Assembly: GCA_000381625.1 (NCBI GenBank)
Contig: KB906767.1
Coordinates: forward strand, 2,582,629 to 2,646,628
Length of the DNA stretch: 64,000 nt
Reading direction: 5' to 3'
Origin: Bryobacterales bacterium KBS 96
GTDB lineage: Bacteria > Acidobacteriota > Terriglobia > Bryobacterales > Bryobacteraceae
The notes beneath the pieces are model-generated. The model was not told where the DNA came from. It searched no databases and was given only the letters and a program-made list of their open reading frames with translations. Shown here in pieces: positions 47,511 through 56,449 of this stretch. The position numbers were made by a program, and so were the translations under genes. Each line of letters opens with the position of its first letter. Position 1 is the first letter of the stretch.

Positions 47511-49061
47511 ATGTTTCCATCGCTCGAAAAGCTCTCTCGCCCCAATATCTTCTCCCGCGTCGTTGCCGATTTTCTGATGGTTCACACCAGTCTCGTTGCG
47601 GCATTGGTCGCATCCTGGATTCGGGGGACGCACGCCGCTTCGGAAGCTGTTCTGTTCGCCGAAGCACGCGAAGCCGTCGATCAATATCTGCACCTGTTCC
47701 TGCCGTTATCGCTCATCTTCCCGGCAGCCTTTCTGCTCAGCGGAATGTATCGTGACCACACGGGTTGGTCGCTCGGCCGTCGAGCTGTCGCTCTTTTGTG
47801 CGGACTGGCCGCGGGTCTGATTGCGTTTACCTCCATCTCGCTCGCCCTACTTCCCACGAGCAGCCTCGGCTCCAAAAGTCTGATCATTTTTTGCGCCGTG
47901 ATGGCGATTACCTTGTTTTCCGTTCGTAGCGGTGAGTGGGCCCTGTTCGCCACAGTCACAAGACGCGCTACCCGCCAGAATCGACTTCACTCTGAACGCC
48001 CAGTGCTCGTGGTGGGCGGCGCCGGCTACATCGGCTCCATGCTAGTTGCCGAACTGCTTCGTGCCGGACGCAAAGTGCGCGTGCTTGATAGTTTGCTTTA
48101 TGGCGACGGAGCGCTCCGAAACGTTCTCCGGGACCCCAACTTCGAACTCATCGTCGGCGATTGCCGTAATCTCCAGACTGCAATTCGAGCCGTAAGCGGC
48201 GTGGATTCCATCGTGCATCTGGCCGCTATCGTGGGCGATCCCGCCTGCGAACAGGATCGTCAAGCTGCGCTCGAAACTAATTACGCTGCCACTCGCATGC
48301 TGGTTGAGGTTGCCAAGGGCCAGGGAATATCGAGATTCTTGTTTGCCTCCAGTTGCAGCGTCTATGGCGCGTCTGACGATCTGATGACCGAAACGTCCCA
48401 AGCCCACCCGGTTTCCCTGTACGGTCAGACTAAGATCGATTCCGAGAAGGCCTTGCTTGATGCTTGTGACAAGCTCTTTCGTCCTACGATTTTGCGCCTA
48501 GCAACTGTATTCGGACTGTCACCCCGTCCGCGCTTTGACCTGGTAGTGAATCTACTAACGGCAAAAGCAGCGGCTGGTCACCCGATCACGATCTTTAACG
48601 GCAATCAATGGCGGCCCTTCATTCACGTTAGCGATGTCGTTCGCGGCTTCATCATGGCCCTCCATGCTCCGATCGAGCAGGTCGGTGGAGAGGTATTCAA
48701 TCTCGGAGACAGCAAACTGAATTACACGCTAACCGATGTCGCTGCTACTATACTGGAACTGTTTCCAAGCGCAACTGTCGAAACGGCGCCAAACAGCGAC
48801 TCCCGCAATTACCGCGTCTGTTTCGAGAAAATCCGAACTCGATTGGGATTTGAATGCAGCAAGAACCTGGCCTACGGCGTGAGCGAAATCGATGCCGCCT
48901 TAACGTCACGATCCATTCTGGACTACAGCAGCTACCAATACAGTAATCAAAAGTTTCTGTCTATCGCGGGTTGCCCCACCAGCGAGGATGAACTTGACGA
49001 GAAGGTGATGGCGGCGTTTTCCGAATCTCCCAAGCTTACCGCCGTAGCCGCCAGTCTCTAA
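47511..49061 (+). CDS. Membrane-anchored NAD-dependent sugar epimerase/dehydratase
   Basis: 516 residues. The first ~150 residues have about four membrane helices (e.g. LFLPLSLIFPAAFLL, ALLCGLAAGLIAFTSISLALL, LIIFCAVMAITLFSV) reminiscent of the N-terminus of PglF/WbpM proteins. From 164 a single extended-SDR domain follows: VLVVGGAGYIGSMLVAELL (169-176 loop), IVHLAAIVGDP, FASSCSVYG and YGQTK (Tyr304-Lys308). The catalytic Tyr-x-x-x-Lys is kept, unlike some membrane dehydratases. The pairing of the membrane part with a soluble-type epimerase is unusual. GalE-like or 4,6-dehydratase activity is inferred. Confidence 0.85.
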   Translation: MFPSLEKLSRPNIFSRVVADFLMVHTSLVAALVASWIRGTHAASEAVLFAEAREAVDQYLHLFLPLSLIFPAAFLLSGMYRDHTGWSLGRRAVALLCGLAAGLIAFTSISLALLPTSSLGSKSLIIFCAVMAITLFSVRSGEWALFATVTRRATRQNRLHSERPVLVVGGAGYIGSMLVAELLRAGRKVRVLDSLLYGDGALRNVLRDPNFELIVGDCRNLQTAIRAVSGVDSIVHLAAIVGDPACEQDRQAALETNYAATRMLVEVAKGQGISRFLFASSCSVYGASDDLMTETSQAHPVSLYGQTKIDSEKALLDACDKLFRPTILRLATVFGLSPRPRFDLVVNLLTAKAAAGHPITIFNGNQWRPFIHVSDVVRGFIMALHAPIEQVGGEVFNLGDSKLNYTLTDVAATILELFPSATVETAPNSDSRNYRVCFEKIRTRLGFECSKNLAYGVSEIDAALTSRSILDYSSYQYSNQKFLSIAGCPTSEDELDEKVMAAFSESPKLTAVAASL

Positions 49062-49097
49062 AATTGGACGCCGCTGATTTACTTGGCGATAACTCTT

Positions 49098-50156
49098 CTA
49101 CATATCTACCGTCGGAAATCGATAAGCATAATCAGTGTCCAGATAACTAAGTTGTTCAAGCTCCTGGACCGCATCTTCGGAACTTCGAGTCAAGATGTAC
49201 AACGGCCGTCTGGACGTCGACCGGTAAAAGCCATTCCGTTTAGCAAGTTCCAGAAGATCCACATCCAGGCGCGATGCCAGCAAGGAAATAAGCCATCCAC
49301 CACTGTCGCGTATATGACGGATGGTCTTTACTATCGCTACTTCCAGCATTCTATAGTTACTACGACAGGGCAGCACGGAAATCCTCCAGAAGCGTCGATC
49401 GGTTACTGGATGCCAGAATAGAACTGCGCCAATCGGCTCCCCGCCGCAGAATACGAGGCAAGCCCCTCCGGTGATTGAAGGACACCGATCCAGTAGCCAT
49501 CGCAAGTATTGCGAATCATAAGCCGGAACATGAGCATCGACAGCCCTGGTGGTAAGTGACTCGCCAAAGGCGGCCGGCAAGGATGCGCCAAACTGAACAG
49601 CTATCGGCTCTTTGCTTTTCGGTTCTCTTATTGGCAGCCTAATGTTATTGACAGCTGATACCGATGGGATTACGTTTACCGTGGTTGCTTTCCGCAATGC
49701 GCATACCGCTCCGCCGATACGCACGGGCTTGTATAATTCGAGACCGGCCGTTGGCACGGTTACTCGGGAAAGCCGCCCCATGATTGCCTTTGTCATCTCT
49801 CCGCCGCCTAGTGAATAGATCAGTGGATATGCTTTTAAGCTATGTTGAATCAGCATAACCCCGAGTGGCCCGCTCGCATCAAGAGCGCGATACCAGTCGC
49901 AACTCCAAGCTGCATCGACCGCTTTTCCGTTGCGCATTACCGTAAACGGAATCAAGCCAATGAATGATAAAAGTCTGCCACGGTCATCGACGCAGGCGAA
50001 GCCGCGTTCTCTGCTTCGGTTAAAGTCACTATCGTAATATTTCCAGTCGATAATGGCTGCATCGTGCCCATGCCCGGAAAGAAACGCGTGGAGCGCACTT
50101 ACAGGAATCTTGCTCAGCGGCTCAATAACGATAGACACAACGATAGTGTAATGCAT
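49098..50156 (-). CDS. GNAT-fold acyltransferase-like protein, antisense to the cluster
   Basis: About 352 residues from ATG 50156 (upstream starts overlap the divergent gene). Two GNAT-like halves: KYYDSDFNRSRERGFACVDD, IPFTVMRNGKAVDAAWSCDW, SLGGGEMTKAIMGRLSRV, and later YDSQYLRWLLDRCPSITGG, EPIGAVLFWHPVTDRRF, and ELAKRNGFYRSTSRRPLYIL. This resembles FemAB-like or EPS-cluster GNAT proteins that add amino-acyl or acyl groups to sugars. The only minus-strand gene in the locus; shares a ~30-bp divergent promoter region with the flavin monooxygenase gene. Confidence 0.72.
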   Translation of the reverse strand: MHYTIVVSIVIEPLSKIPVSALHAFLSGHGHDAAIIDWKYYDSDFNRSRERGFACVDDRGRLLSFIGLIPFTVMRNGKAVDAAWSCDWYRALDASGPLGVMLIQHSLKAYPLIYSLGGGEMTKAIMGRLSRVTVPTAGLELYKPVRIGGAVCALRKATTVNVIPSVSAVNNIRLPIREPKSKEPIAVQFGASLPAAFGESLTTRAVDAHVPAYDSQYLRWLLDRCPSITGGACLVFCGGEPIGAVLFWHPVTDRRFWRISVLPCRSNYRMLEVAIVKTIRHIRDSGGWLISLLASRLDVDLLELAKRNGFYRSTSRRPLYILTRSSEDAVQELEQLSYLDTDYAYRFPTVDM

Positions 50157-50186
50157 CGCCCAGATCTTGCATGAGGTGCTTAATAT

Positions 50187-51254
50187 ATGTCTTCTAAAAA
50201 TCAACAACAAGAGCAGTCGCCGGCAATTTCACCGGATTTTGGCGACATCAAGGTCTTTGCGACCAGCCCGCAATCGCTCGACTCGGTTCCCGAAACATAT
50301 CTGCGGAAGGTCATCGAGGTAGCCCAGTGGTCGGAATCGGCGGGCTGCACCGGAACTCTGGTCTACACGGACAACTCCATTGTGGATCCATGGCTGGTCG
50401 CTCAAGCCATTCTCGCGAATACCCAAACTCTTGTGCCGCTAGTGGCTGTCCAGCCGCTGTACCTGCACCCTTATGCGGCCGCGAAAATGGTCACTTCGCT
50501 TGCTTATCTTTACGGTAGGCGGGTGATTCTCAACATGGTCGCAGGCGGCTTTAAAAACGATCTTCTCTCTCTTGGCGATCAAACTCCGCACGACAGGCGG
50601 TACGACCGGCTTATCGAATATGTCAAGATCATCCAATTGTTACTGGGCAGCGATTTCCCAGTCACTTATGATGGCGACTTCTACCATTTGACGAACGCCG
50701 TGCTTAGACCCAATCTTGCTCCAGGGCTTCAGCCGGAGTTTTTCATGTCTGGCTCGTCGGAGGCCGGTCTCGCCGCAGCAACCGCAACCGGCGCCGTGGC
50801 CATCAAATATCCCGAACCGCCAGAGCAGCTTGCGGAAGCGGCGCCGCCCGTACAATCGGACTCTGGCGTGCGTGTTGGCATCATTGCCCGCCGTACGACC
50901 GACGAAGCTTGGGACGTCGCTGAGGAACGCTTTCCGTTCGATCGCAAGGGACAGATTGCGCATGAGATGGCGATGCGCGTCTCCGATTCCTCTTGGCACA
51001 AAAGGCTGTCTGTGCTCTCGAAGGAGAACGCCGTCGGCGGCACGTACTGGCTCGGCCCCTTTGAGGTGTCAAAATCTAACTGCCCCTACTTGGTCGGCAC
51101 TTACAGTGCTGTCGCTCAAGACCTGCGGCGCTACATTCAGCTCGGATATCGAACGTTTATCCTTGACATTCCGCCCTCAGCGGAGGAACTGGGACATATT
51201 AGAACGGTTTTCGAGGAGGCCGCCGCTTTTGCAAGCTGCGATGTACACGCATGA
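50187..51254 (+). CDS. LLM class flavin-dependent monooxygenase
   Basis: 355 residues. Luciferase-like TIM barrel: KVFATSPQSLDSVPETYLRKVIEVAQWSESAGCTGTLVYTDN, VQPLYLHPYAAAKMVTSLAYLYGRRVILNMVAGGF, YDRLIEYVKIIQLLLG, FFMSGSSEAGLAAA. Pattern close to SsuD/MsnO8-type enzymes that use reduced flavin and oxygen. ATGA overlap with the adenylation gene, so the two are coupled. In this cassette it may hydroxylate or oxidatively cleave a carrier-bound amino acid (inference). No flavin reductase is adjacent. Confidence 0.88.
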   Translation: MSSKNQQQEQSPAISPDFGDIKVFATSPQSLDSVPETYLRKVIEVAQWSESAGCTGTLVYTDNSIVDPWLVAQAILANTQTLVPLVAVQPLYLHPYAAAKMVTSLAYLYGRRVILNMVAGGFKNDLLSLGDQTPHDRRYDRLIEYVKIIQLLLGSDFPVTYDGDFYHLTNAVLRPNLAPGLQPEFFMSGSSEAGLAAATATGAVAIKYPEPPEQLAEAAPPVQSDSGVRVGIIARRTTDEAWDVAEERFPFDRKGQIAHEMAMRVSDSSWHKRLSVLSKENAVGGTYWLGPFEVSKSNCPYLVGTYSAVAQDLRRYIQLGYRTFILDIPPSAEELGHIRTVFEEAAAFASCDVHA

Positions 51255-52858
51255 CTGCGAAATTGTTGCAAGACTATGTAGTACGGCAAGCGCAGTTGCG
51301 TCCCGATGAAATCGCTATTGTAAGCGGCGATGAGCGACTGACCTATTCGCAACTTGATCGTCAGTCAAACAGCCTCGCGTGGAGGTTGCGAGCGGCCGGT
51401 TGCCAGCGAGGCGATCGCGTCGCTCTGCTGGTGCCCAAGTCGCCATTGGCCATCGTCAGCATAATTGCCTGCCTGAAGACTGGCTGTATCTACGTCCCAC
51501 TGGACGTAGATAGCCCCCGGGACCGTCTCGATCTGATTCTGGAATCGTCGAGCAGCCGCTTGCTTCTCGCCGTTGCTTCGTCCGCCTCGCTTGCCGAAAA
51601 ATTGCTGACCGAAACAGCCAGGACGACGCGCGTGGCTTGGCTCAAAGGCGAGTCTGAGCCTACTTCTTCGACGAGCAGCCTTACGCCAGCATTTAGCTGG
51701 CCGGTGACGGAAGCGGCGACAGCCCCTTCGAACGCGGGCAGGCCAGAAGATGTCGCCCACCTCCTGTTCACTTCCGGGTCAACCGGACGGCCCAAGGGAG
51801 TGATGATTACCCATGCGAACGTGATGTCGTTTGTCGAATGGGCGATTTCGCATTTCAACTACACGCCGGAAGATCGCATCTCCGGCCATCCACCGCTTCA
51901 CTTCGATCTCTCTACGTTCGACATCTACGGCACCTTCGCTGCTGGAGCGCAATTGTATCTGGCGTCGGCGAAGCTAAACGTACTGCCCCACAAAGTCGCC
52001 GAATTCATCCGCGGCAACGAACTCACGCAGTGGTTCTCCGTGCCTTCGCTGCTCTCCTATATGGCGAAATTCGATGTGGTTCGTCCGCACGATTTTCCAA
52101 AATTGAAGCGACTCCTCTGGTGCGGAGAACGGTTCCCTACTCCGGCTCTCATTTACTGGATGAAACGTCTGCCTCATGTCGAATTCACAAATCTTTACGG
52201 TCCAACGGAAACGACCATCGCGAGCAGCTTTTATCGCGTTCCGGAGTGTCCCACGGCTGAAGATGCGCCCATTCCCATCGGCATCCCCTGTGGCGGCGAA
52301 TCTTTACTCGTGCTTGATGAACGCTTGCAACCTCCATCCGCGGGGGGAGTGGGCGATTTATATATCGGCGGAGTCGGTCTCAGCCCAGGTTATTGGAACG
52401 ACCCTGAAAGAACGCGAGCCGTCTTCCTGGATGAGCCTTTTGGCCCCGGTTCCGGTCGCATCTACAAAACAGGCGATCTAGCGAGCGTGGGGAAGGATGA
52501 TCTCGTATATCTGCACGGCCGCCGCGACTCACAGATTAAGAGTCGAGGTTACCGTATCGAACTAGGTGAAATTGAGGTCGCGCTCCAAACGACCAGTGGA
52601 ATTCGGGAAGCGGCGGTTATCGCCATCGAAAGTAGTGGGTTCGAGGGCGCCGTCATCTGCTGTGCTGTAGTCCCTGAACGAGGGATGGCGTTCGAGCCAC
52701 AGGTGCTTCGCAGTCGTCTTTCTCAGCGTCTGCCGCATTATATGTTGCCGTCACACTGGCTTCGCTTTGAGTCGCTTCCTCTCAATGGCAACGGCAAAGT
52801 TGACAAAACTGTCCTCCGCAGCCAGTTCTACGAGTCTCTACATCCGGAGGTTTCTTAA
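51251..52858 (+). CDS. Free-standing amino-acid adenylation enzyme (NRPS A-domain type)
   Basis: 535 residues. Core motifs: LLFTSGSTGRPKGVMITH (A3, ~171-188), FDLSTFDIYG (A4, 218-227) with the aspartate that binds the amino group of alpha-amino acids, NLYGPTETTIASS (A5), YKTGDL (A7), GRRDSQIKSRGYRIELGEIE (A8) and PLNGNGKVDK (A10) with the catalytic lysine. No condensation or carrier domain is attached; the separate carrier protein is encoded next. It should activate an amino acid as an AMP ester and load it onto that carrier. The length and A4 style resemble stand-alone prolyl- or D-alanyl-type ligases; substrate unknown. Confidence 0.92.
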   Translation: MTAKLLQDYVVRQAQLRPDEIAIVSGDERLTYSQLDRQSNSLAWRLRAAGCQRGDRVALLVPKSPLAIVSIIACLKTGCIYVPLDVDSPRDRLDLILESSSSRLLLAVASSASLAEKLLTETARTTRVAWLKGESEPTSSTSSLTPAFSWPVTEAATAPSNAGRPEDVAHLLFTSGSTGRPKGVMITHANVMSFVEWAISHFNYTPEDRISGHPPLHFDLSTFDIYGTFAAGAQLYLASAKLNVLPHKVAEFIRGNELTQWFSVPSLLSYMAKFDVVRPHDFPKLKRLLWCGERFPTPALIYWMKRLPHVEFTNLYGPTETTIASSFYRVPECPTAEDAPIPIGIPCGGESLLVLDERLQPPSAGGVGDLYIGGVGLSPGYWNDPERTRAVFLDEPFGPGSGRIYKTGDLASVGKDDLVYLHGRRDSQIKSRGYRIELGEIEVALQTTSGIREAAVIAIESSGFEGAVICCAVVPERGMAFEPQVLRSRLSQRLPHYMLPSHWLRFESLPLNGNGKVDKTVLRSQFYESLHPEVS

Positions 52859-52863
52859 AACTC

Positions 52864-53112
52864 ATGTCGACGTGTGTCGAGCGCATACAAGCTATTTTTT
52901 CTCAGATCCTCTACCGTGAGGTCGAGTCTCCTCAAGTGGATCTGTTTGAAACGGGACTACTCGATTCAATGGGTTTGATCGAGTTGCTCTTCAATCTGGA
53001 ACAGCAGTTCGGCTTCCAGCTCGATATCGCGCATCTGGATCTCGATCAGTTTCGATCCATAGAAAGCATCGCCAGCCTGGTGGAATCGAGCGGCGTAGGA
53101 CAAGCTTCATGA
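52864..53112 (+). CDS. Acyl/peptidyl carrier protein
   Basis: 82 residues with GGAGG-type site upstream. Single ACP helix bundle; LFETGLLDSMGLIELLFNLE contains the phosphopantetheine serine (Asp34-Ser35-Met36). Carries the aminoacyl group loaded by the upstream adenylation enzyme. The next gene overlaps its stop (ATGA), so carrier and carbamoyltransferase are made together. Confidence 0.92.
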   Translation: MSTCVERIQAIFSQILYREVESPQVDLFETGLLDSMGLIELLFNLEQQFGFQLDIAHLDLDQFRSIESIASLVESSGVGQAS

Positions 53113-54899
53113 AGATTCTCGGCATCAGTGGTCTCGATCAATCGGTTCTGTTCCGCCGCCAGCAGTGGCCTGGCCTCGATGAGCGAGAGTACCGCATTTC
53201 CCAGGGCCACGACGCCGCCGCCGCTCTGGTGCTTGATGGAAAATGCCTGTACGCAGCCGCCGAGGAGCGGTTCAGCCGTAAAAAGCACAGCGGCGAATTC
53301 CCCGCCGGGGCGATCGATTTTTGTCTCAGAGAAGCCGGCCTAAGTATTGACGATATCGACGAGATCGCCCACGCTTTCGATTACTCTCCTTATAAGAGCA
53401 TTTTCCTGCTCGATCCGATATCGGCGCGCCTGTATAACACTGTCTATTCGCGCGAAGCTTTCGTTGCCGCCGTGCAAAATCACTTTCCGCACTTCCCGTC
53501 CGAACGCATCGTCCAGGTCAATCATCATCTCGCCCATGCCGCCAGCGCCTACTACACTTCCGGCTGGAACGAATGTCTGGTTATCGTGCTCGATGGCATG
53601 GGCGAAGTAGATAGCGTCTCGGTTTATCTCGCCCGTGACGGACGCCTTGAACGCATTCATCGAATTCCAGCCACCGATTCCATCGGTATTCTGTACTCCC
53701 TTATCACCCTTCACTTAGGGTTCGATTTCAACGCCGACGAATATAAGATTATGGGCCTCGCTCCATATGGCGATCCGGCCCGGTTCCGGGAATTCTTCAA
53801 TCGCATCGTAACCTTGGGCGACAACGGATCTATCCGTATTCCTATCCTGCACATGCAGTCGAACGGCAATGAAAATACCTATCAAGCTACCCGGGGATTG
53901 CTTTCGGGAAGTCTAATCAAGGAACGCCAACCGGACGAGGAAATCACCGACGATCACCGTGACGTCGCCGCCGCTCTGCAGGAAGTTCTTGAAAACACCT
54001 TGCTCTACATTTGCGGCTACTTCGCTTCACGTACCGGTGTGCGCAAACTGGCACTCGCCGGCGGGGTGGCTCTCAACTGCACCGCTAATGGCAAACTGCT
54101 TCAGTCCGGTCATTTCGACGAAGTCTACATTCAGCCGGCGGCCGGCGACGATGGCTCCGCTCTGGGAGCGGCGCTTCACCGCTCCGCTCACGCGGGTTGT
54201 ATTGTTAACGAACGCCAGAAGGCGCCGTTCCTAGGACCAGCCTACCGGAACGGTAACGTCGCCTCCGCTCTGCGGCATCAAGCAGAACGGATCGAAGCCG
54301 TGACTTTTTCGACGCTCGACGAAACTTGTGCCGAAGCCGCGCGGCTGATTCAGGCGGGATCGGTTATTGCCTGGTACCGCGGGCGCATGGAGTTTGGCCC
54401 TCGCGCACTGGGTCATCGCAGCATTCTTGCCGATCCCGGGCGTCCCGAAATGCGCGACCGGATCAACGCCATGGTCAAGATGCGCGAAGCCTTCCGGCCC
54501 TTTGCGCCCGCCGTCGCCATCGAAGAGGTACATCGCTGGTTCGATGTGCCGCCTGGCACCGAACTCCCGTATATGATCACAATCGTCGATGTTCGCGAGC
54601 CGTATCGTGCCGAGTTGCCCGCCATTACCCACGTAAATGGCAGCGCGCGGGTGCAGACCGTTTCGGCAAAAGACAACGGCGACTTTCATGTTCTCCTCGA
54701 AGCCGTCGGCCGCTTCACGGGCCGCCGCATGGTCTTAAATACCAGCTTCAATATCAAAGGACAGCCGATCGTAAATACTCCCGGCGAAGCCATCGAAACC
54801 TATCTGCGGACTGGGATCGACTACTTATTCATCGAGAACACTCTCGTCGCGCGGAAATCCACTCTAGCCAACTCTCGCGCGTCCGTTCTAACCGCCTGA
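53109..54899 (+). CDS. NodU/CmcH-family carbamoyltransferase
   Basis: 596 residues. N-terminal actin-like fold: ISQGHDAAAALV, CLYAAAEERFSRKKH, VNHHLAHAASAYYTS with paired histidines, GFDFNADEYKIMGLAPYGDP, and LALAGGVALNCTANGKLL. C-terminal YrdC-like lobe: GRMEFGPRALGHRSILADP and MVLNTSFNIKGQPIV. These enzymes make carbamoyl-AMP from carbamoyl phosphate and pass it to hydroxyls or amines of sugars or antibiotics. In this cassette the acceptor could be the carrier-bound amino acid or a sugar. Spans to within 20 bp of the next gene. Confidence 0.94.
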   Translation: MKILGISGLDQSVLFRRQQWPGLDEREYRISQGHDAAAALVLDGKCLYAAAEERFSRKKHSGEFPAGAIDFCLREAGLSIDDIDEIAHAFDYSPYKSIFLLDPISARLYNTVYSREAFVAAVQNHFPHFPSERIVQVNHHLAHAASAYYTSGWNECLVIVLDGMGEVDSVSVYLARDGRLERIHRIPATDSIGILYSLITLHLGFDFNADEYKIMGLAPYGDPARFREFFNRIVTLGDNGSIRIPILHMQSNGNENTYQATRGLLSGSLIKERQPDEEITDDHRDVAAALQEVLENTLLYICGYFASRTGVRKLALAGGVALNCTANGKLLQSGHFDEVYIQPAAGDDGSALGAALHRSAHAGCIVNERQKAPFLGPAYRNGNVASALRHQAERIEAVTFSTLDETCAEAARLIQAGSVIAWYRGRMEFGPRALGHRSILADPGRPEMRDRINAMVKMREAFRPFAPAVAIEEVHRWFDVPPGTELPYMITIVDVREPYRAELPAITHVNGSARVQTVSAKDNGDFHVLLEAVGRFTGRRMVLNTSFNIKGQPIVNTPGEAIETYLRTGIDYLFIENTLVARKSTLANSRASVLTA

Positions 54900-54921
54900 A
54901 CCATAAGCCCCTCCAACAGCC

Positions 54922-56424
54922 ATGGCCGCTTTAATCTTCTTGGGTGTGACCGCCTGTATCTTGTCGTTCCTTCTCACGCCCGTGATTAGCCGGCTGTTTT
55001 TAGCGTTGGATATAGTGGATCATCCTGACGGCAGCCGGAAGTTGCACGGCAGGCCGGTGCCCCGTGCCGGCGGTTTACCCATCGCGCTTAGTTTTGGTGG
55101 CGCCATCGGTATCGCCATGATCGTTCTTCCCGGGGGCTCGCGTCTCGCCAGTCATCACATGCCTATCTTCGGATGGCTCTTCGCTGCGGCTGCTATTATT
55201 CTTCTCTCCGGCCTTGTGGATGACGCAATCGGTCTAAAGCCATGGTCCAAATTGGCTATGCAATTGATTGCCGCTGGCCTCGCCTGCTGGGGCGGCGTCC
55301 GTATAGATGCCATTGCCGGCCATCCCATTTCCCTATGGTTGGGGGCCCCCCTCACTCTGTTCTGGATCGTCGCTTGTACTAACGCTCTTAACCTCATTGA
55401 TGGCCTTGACGGATTGGCCACCGGTGTCGGCTTGTTTGCCGCCCTCACCGCACTCACAGCGGCATGCCTTCAAGATAATATCGGCTTGGCTCTCGCCACT
55501 GCGCCCTTGGCTGGCGCCCTGCTTGGCTTCCTGCGTTATAACTTTAATCCAGCATCGGTCTTTCTTGGAGACAGCGGGAGCCTAACCGTGGGATTTCTCC
55601 TCGGCTGCTTCGCTGTCATCTGGTGCCAGAAATCGGCCACGTTACTCGGCATGGCCGCGCCACTCATCTCACTCCTCGTGCCGCTCACGGACGTCAGCGT
55701 TTCGGTTGCCCGACGCTTCCTAAGCGATCGCCCTATTTTTGCGGCCGACGGCCGTCACATCCACCATCGGTTGCTAGCGCGCGGTTTCCGTCCGCGCACG
55801 GCGGCGCTGGTGCTCTACATTGCTTGCGGAGCGGCTGCGGTCCTTTCGCTGCTCGATTGCCTACTTTCCCAACAAATCGGCGGCTTCGTGGTGGTGTTCG
55901 TGTGCGGCCTCGCATGGGCGGGGATTCGCTTCCTTCGCTATGATGAGTTCGCTGTCGCGCGGCGGCTCGCCGTCACTCGGAGGTTTCGCCGGGCAGTTAG
56001 TGAGGAATTGTGCCTTCGCAAATTCGAGACACGTATCGCCGATGCGAGAACGCTGGAAGAGTGCTGGCCCATCATTTGCGACCTCTGCCACGATATAAAA
56101 TTCCATTCCGTGAGCCTGCTCTCGCCAGAACAAAACTTTGAAGAATCCGCCCTTTCCACGGAGACATCGGCGTCCGGAGTGCCTGCGGATTGGCGTCTCC
56201 AGATTGCTATTCATTCGCAAATCAGTCTGGTCCTCCATCGCACCTGCGATGATGGCGACGTACTGCCTGGCATGGGCTGTCTCAAAATTGTGCAACTGGC
56301 GCTTCAGGCCAAACTTCCCGGATTATCCGCCGCTTCTTCTGGTTCTAGCGTAGGGCCTGAATTACCTCAACCAGCATCCAGGCCTGGGTTGCCGCAAGCG
56401 ACTGCCGCCTTTGCCGGCTCCTAA
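54922..56424 (+). CDS. WecA/TagO-type polyprenyl-phosphate N-acetylhexosaminyl-1-P transferase with C-terminal extension
   Basis: 500 residues, vs ~340-370 in most relatives. Polytopic core: GLVDDAIGLKPWSKLAMQL (Asp-Asp), CTNALNLIDGLDGLATGVGLFA, NFNPASVFLGDSGSLTVGFLLG and DGRHIHHRLLARGF (HIHH loop). It transfers a sugar phosphate to a lipid carrier, so the locus has a second priming enzyme. Residues after about 335 are soluble: a cysteine-bearing helical region (RTLEECWPIICDLCHDIKF) and a Pro/Ser-rich tail, perhaps a GAF-like module. Confidence 0.9.
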   Translation: MAALIFLGVTACILSFLLTPVISRLFLALDIVDHPDGSRKLHGRPVPRAGGLPIALSFGGAIGIAMIVLPGGSRLASHHMPIFGWLFAAAAIILLSGLVDDAIGLKPWSKLAMQLIAAGLACWGGVRIDAIAGHPISLWLGAPLTLFWIVACTNALNLIDGLDGLATGVGLFAALTALTAACLQDNIGLALATAPLAGALLGFLRYNFNPASVFLGDSGSLTVGFLLGCFAVIWCQKSATLLGMAAPLISLLVPLTDVSVSVARRFLSDRPIFAADGRHIHHRLLARGFRPRTAALVLYIACGAAAVLSLLDCLLSQQIGGFVVVFVCGLAWAGIRFLRYDEFAVARRLAVTRRFRRAVSEELCLRKFETRIADARTLEECWPIICDLCHDIKFHSVSLLSPEQNFEESALSTETSASGVPADWRLQIAIHSQISLVLHRTCDDGDVLPGMGCLKIVQLALQAKLPGLSAASSGSSVGPELPQPASRPGLPQATAAFAGS

Positions 56425-56449
56425 CTTACTTTTGTTCCCTTGATACGCG

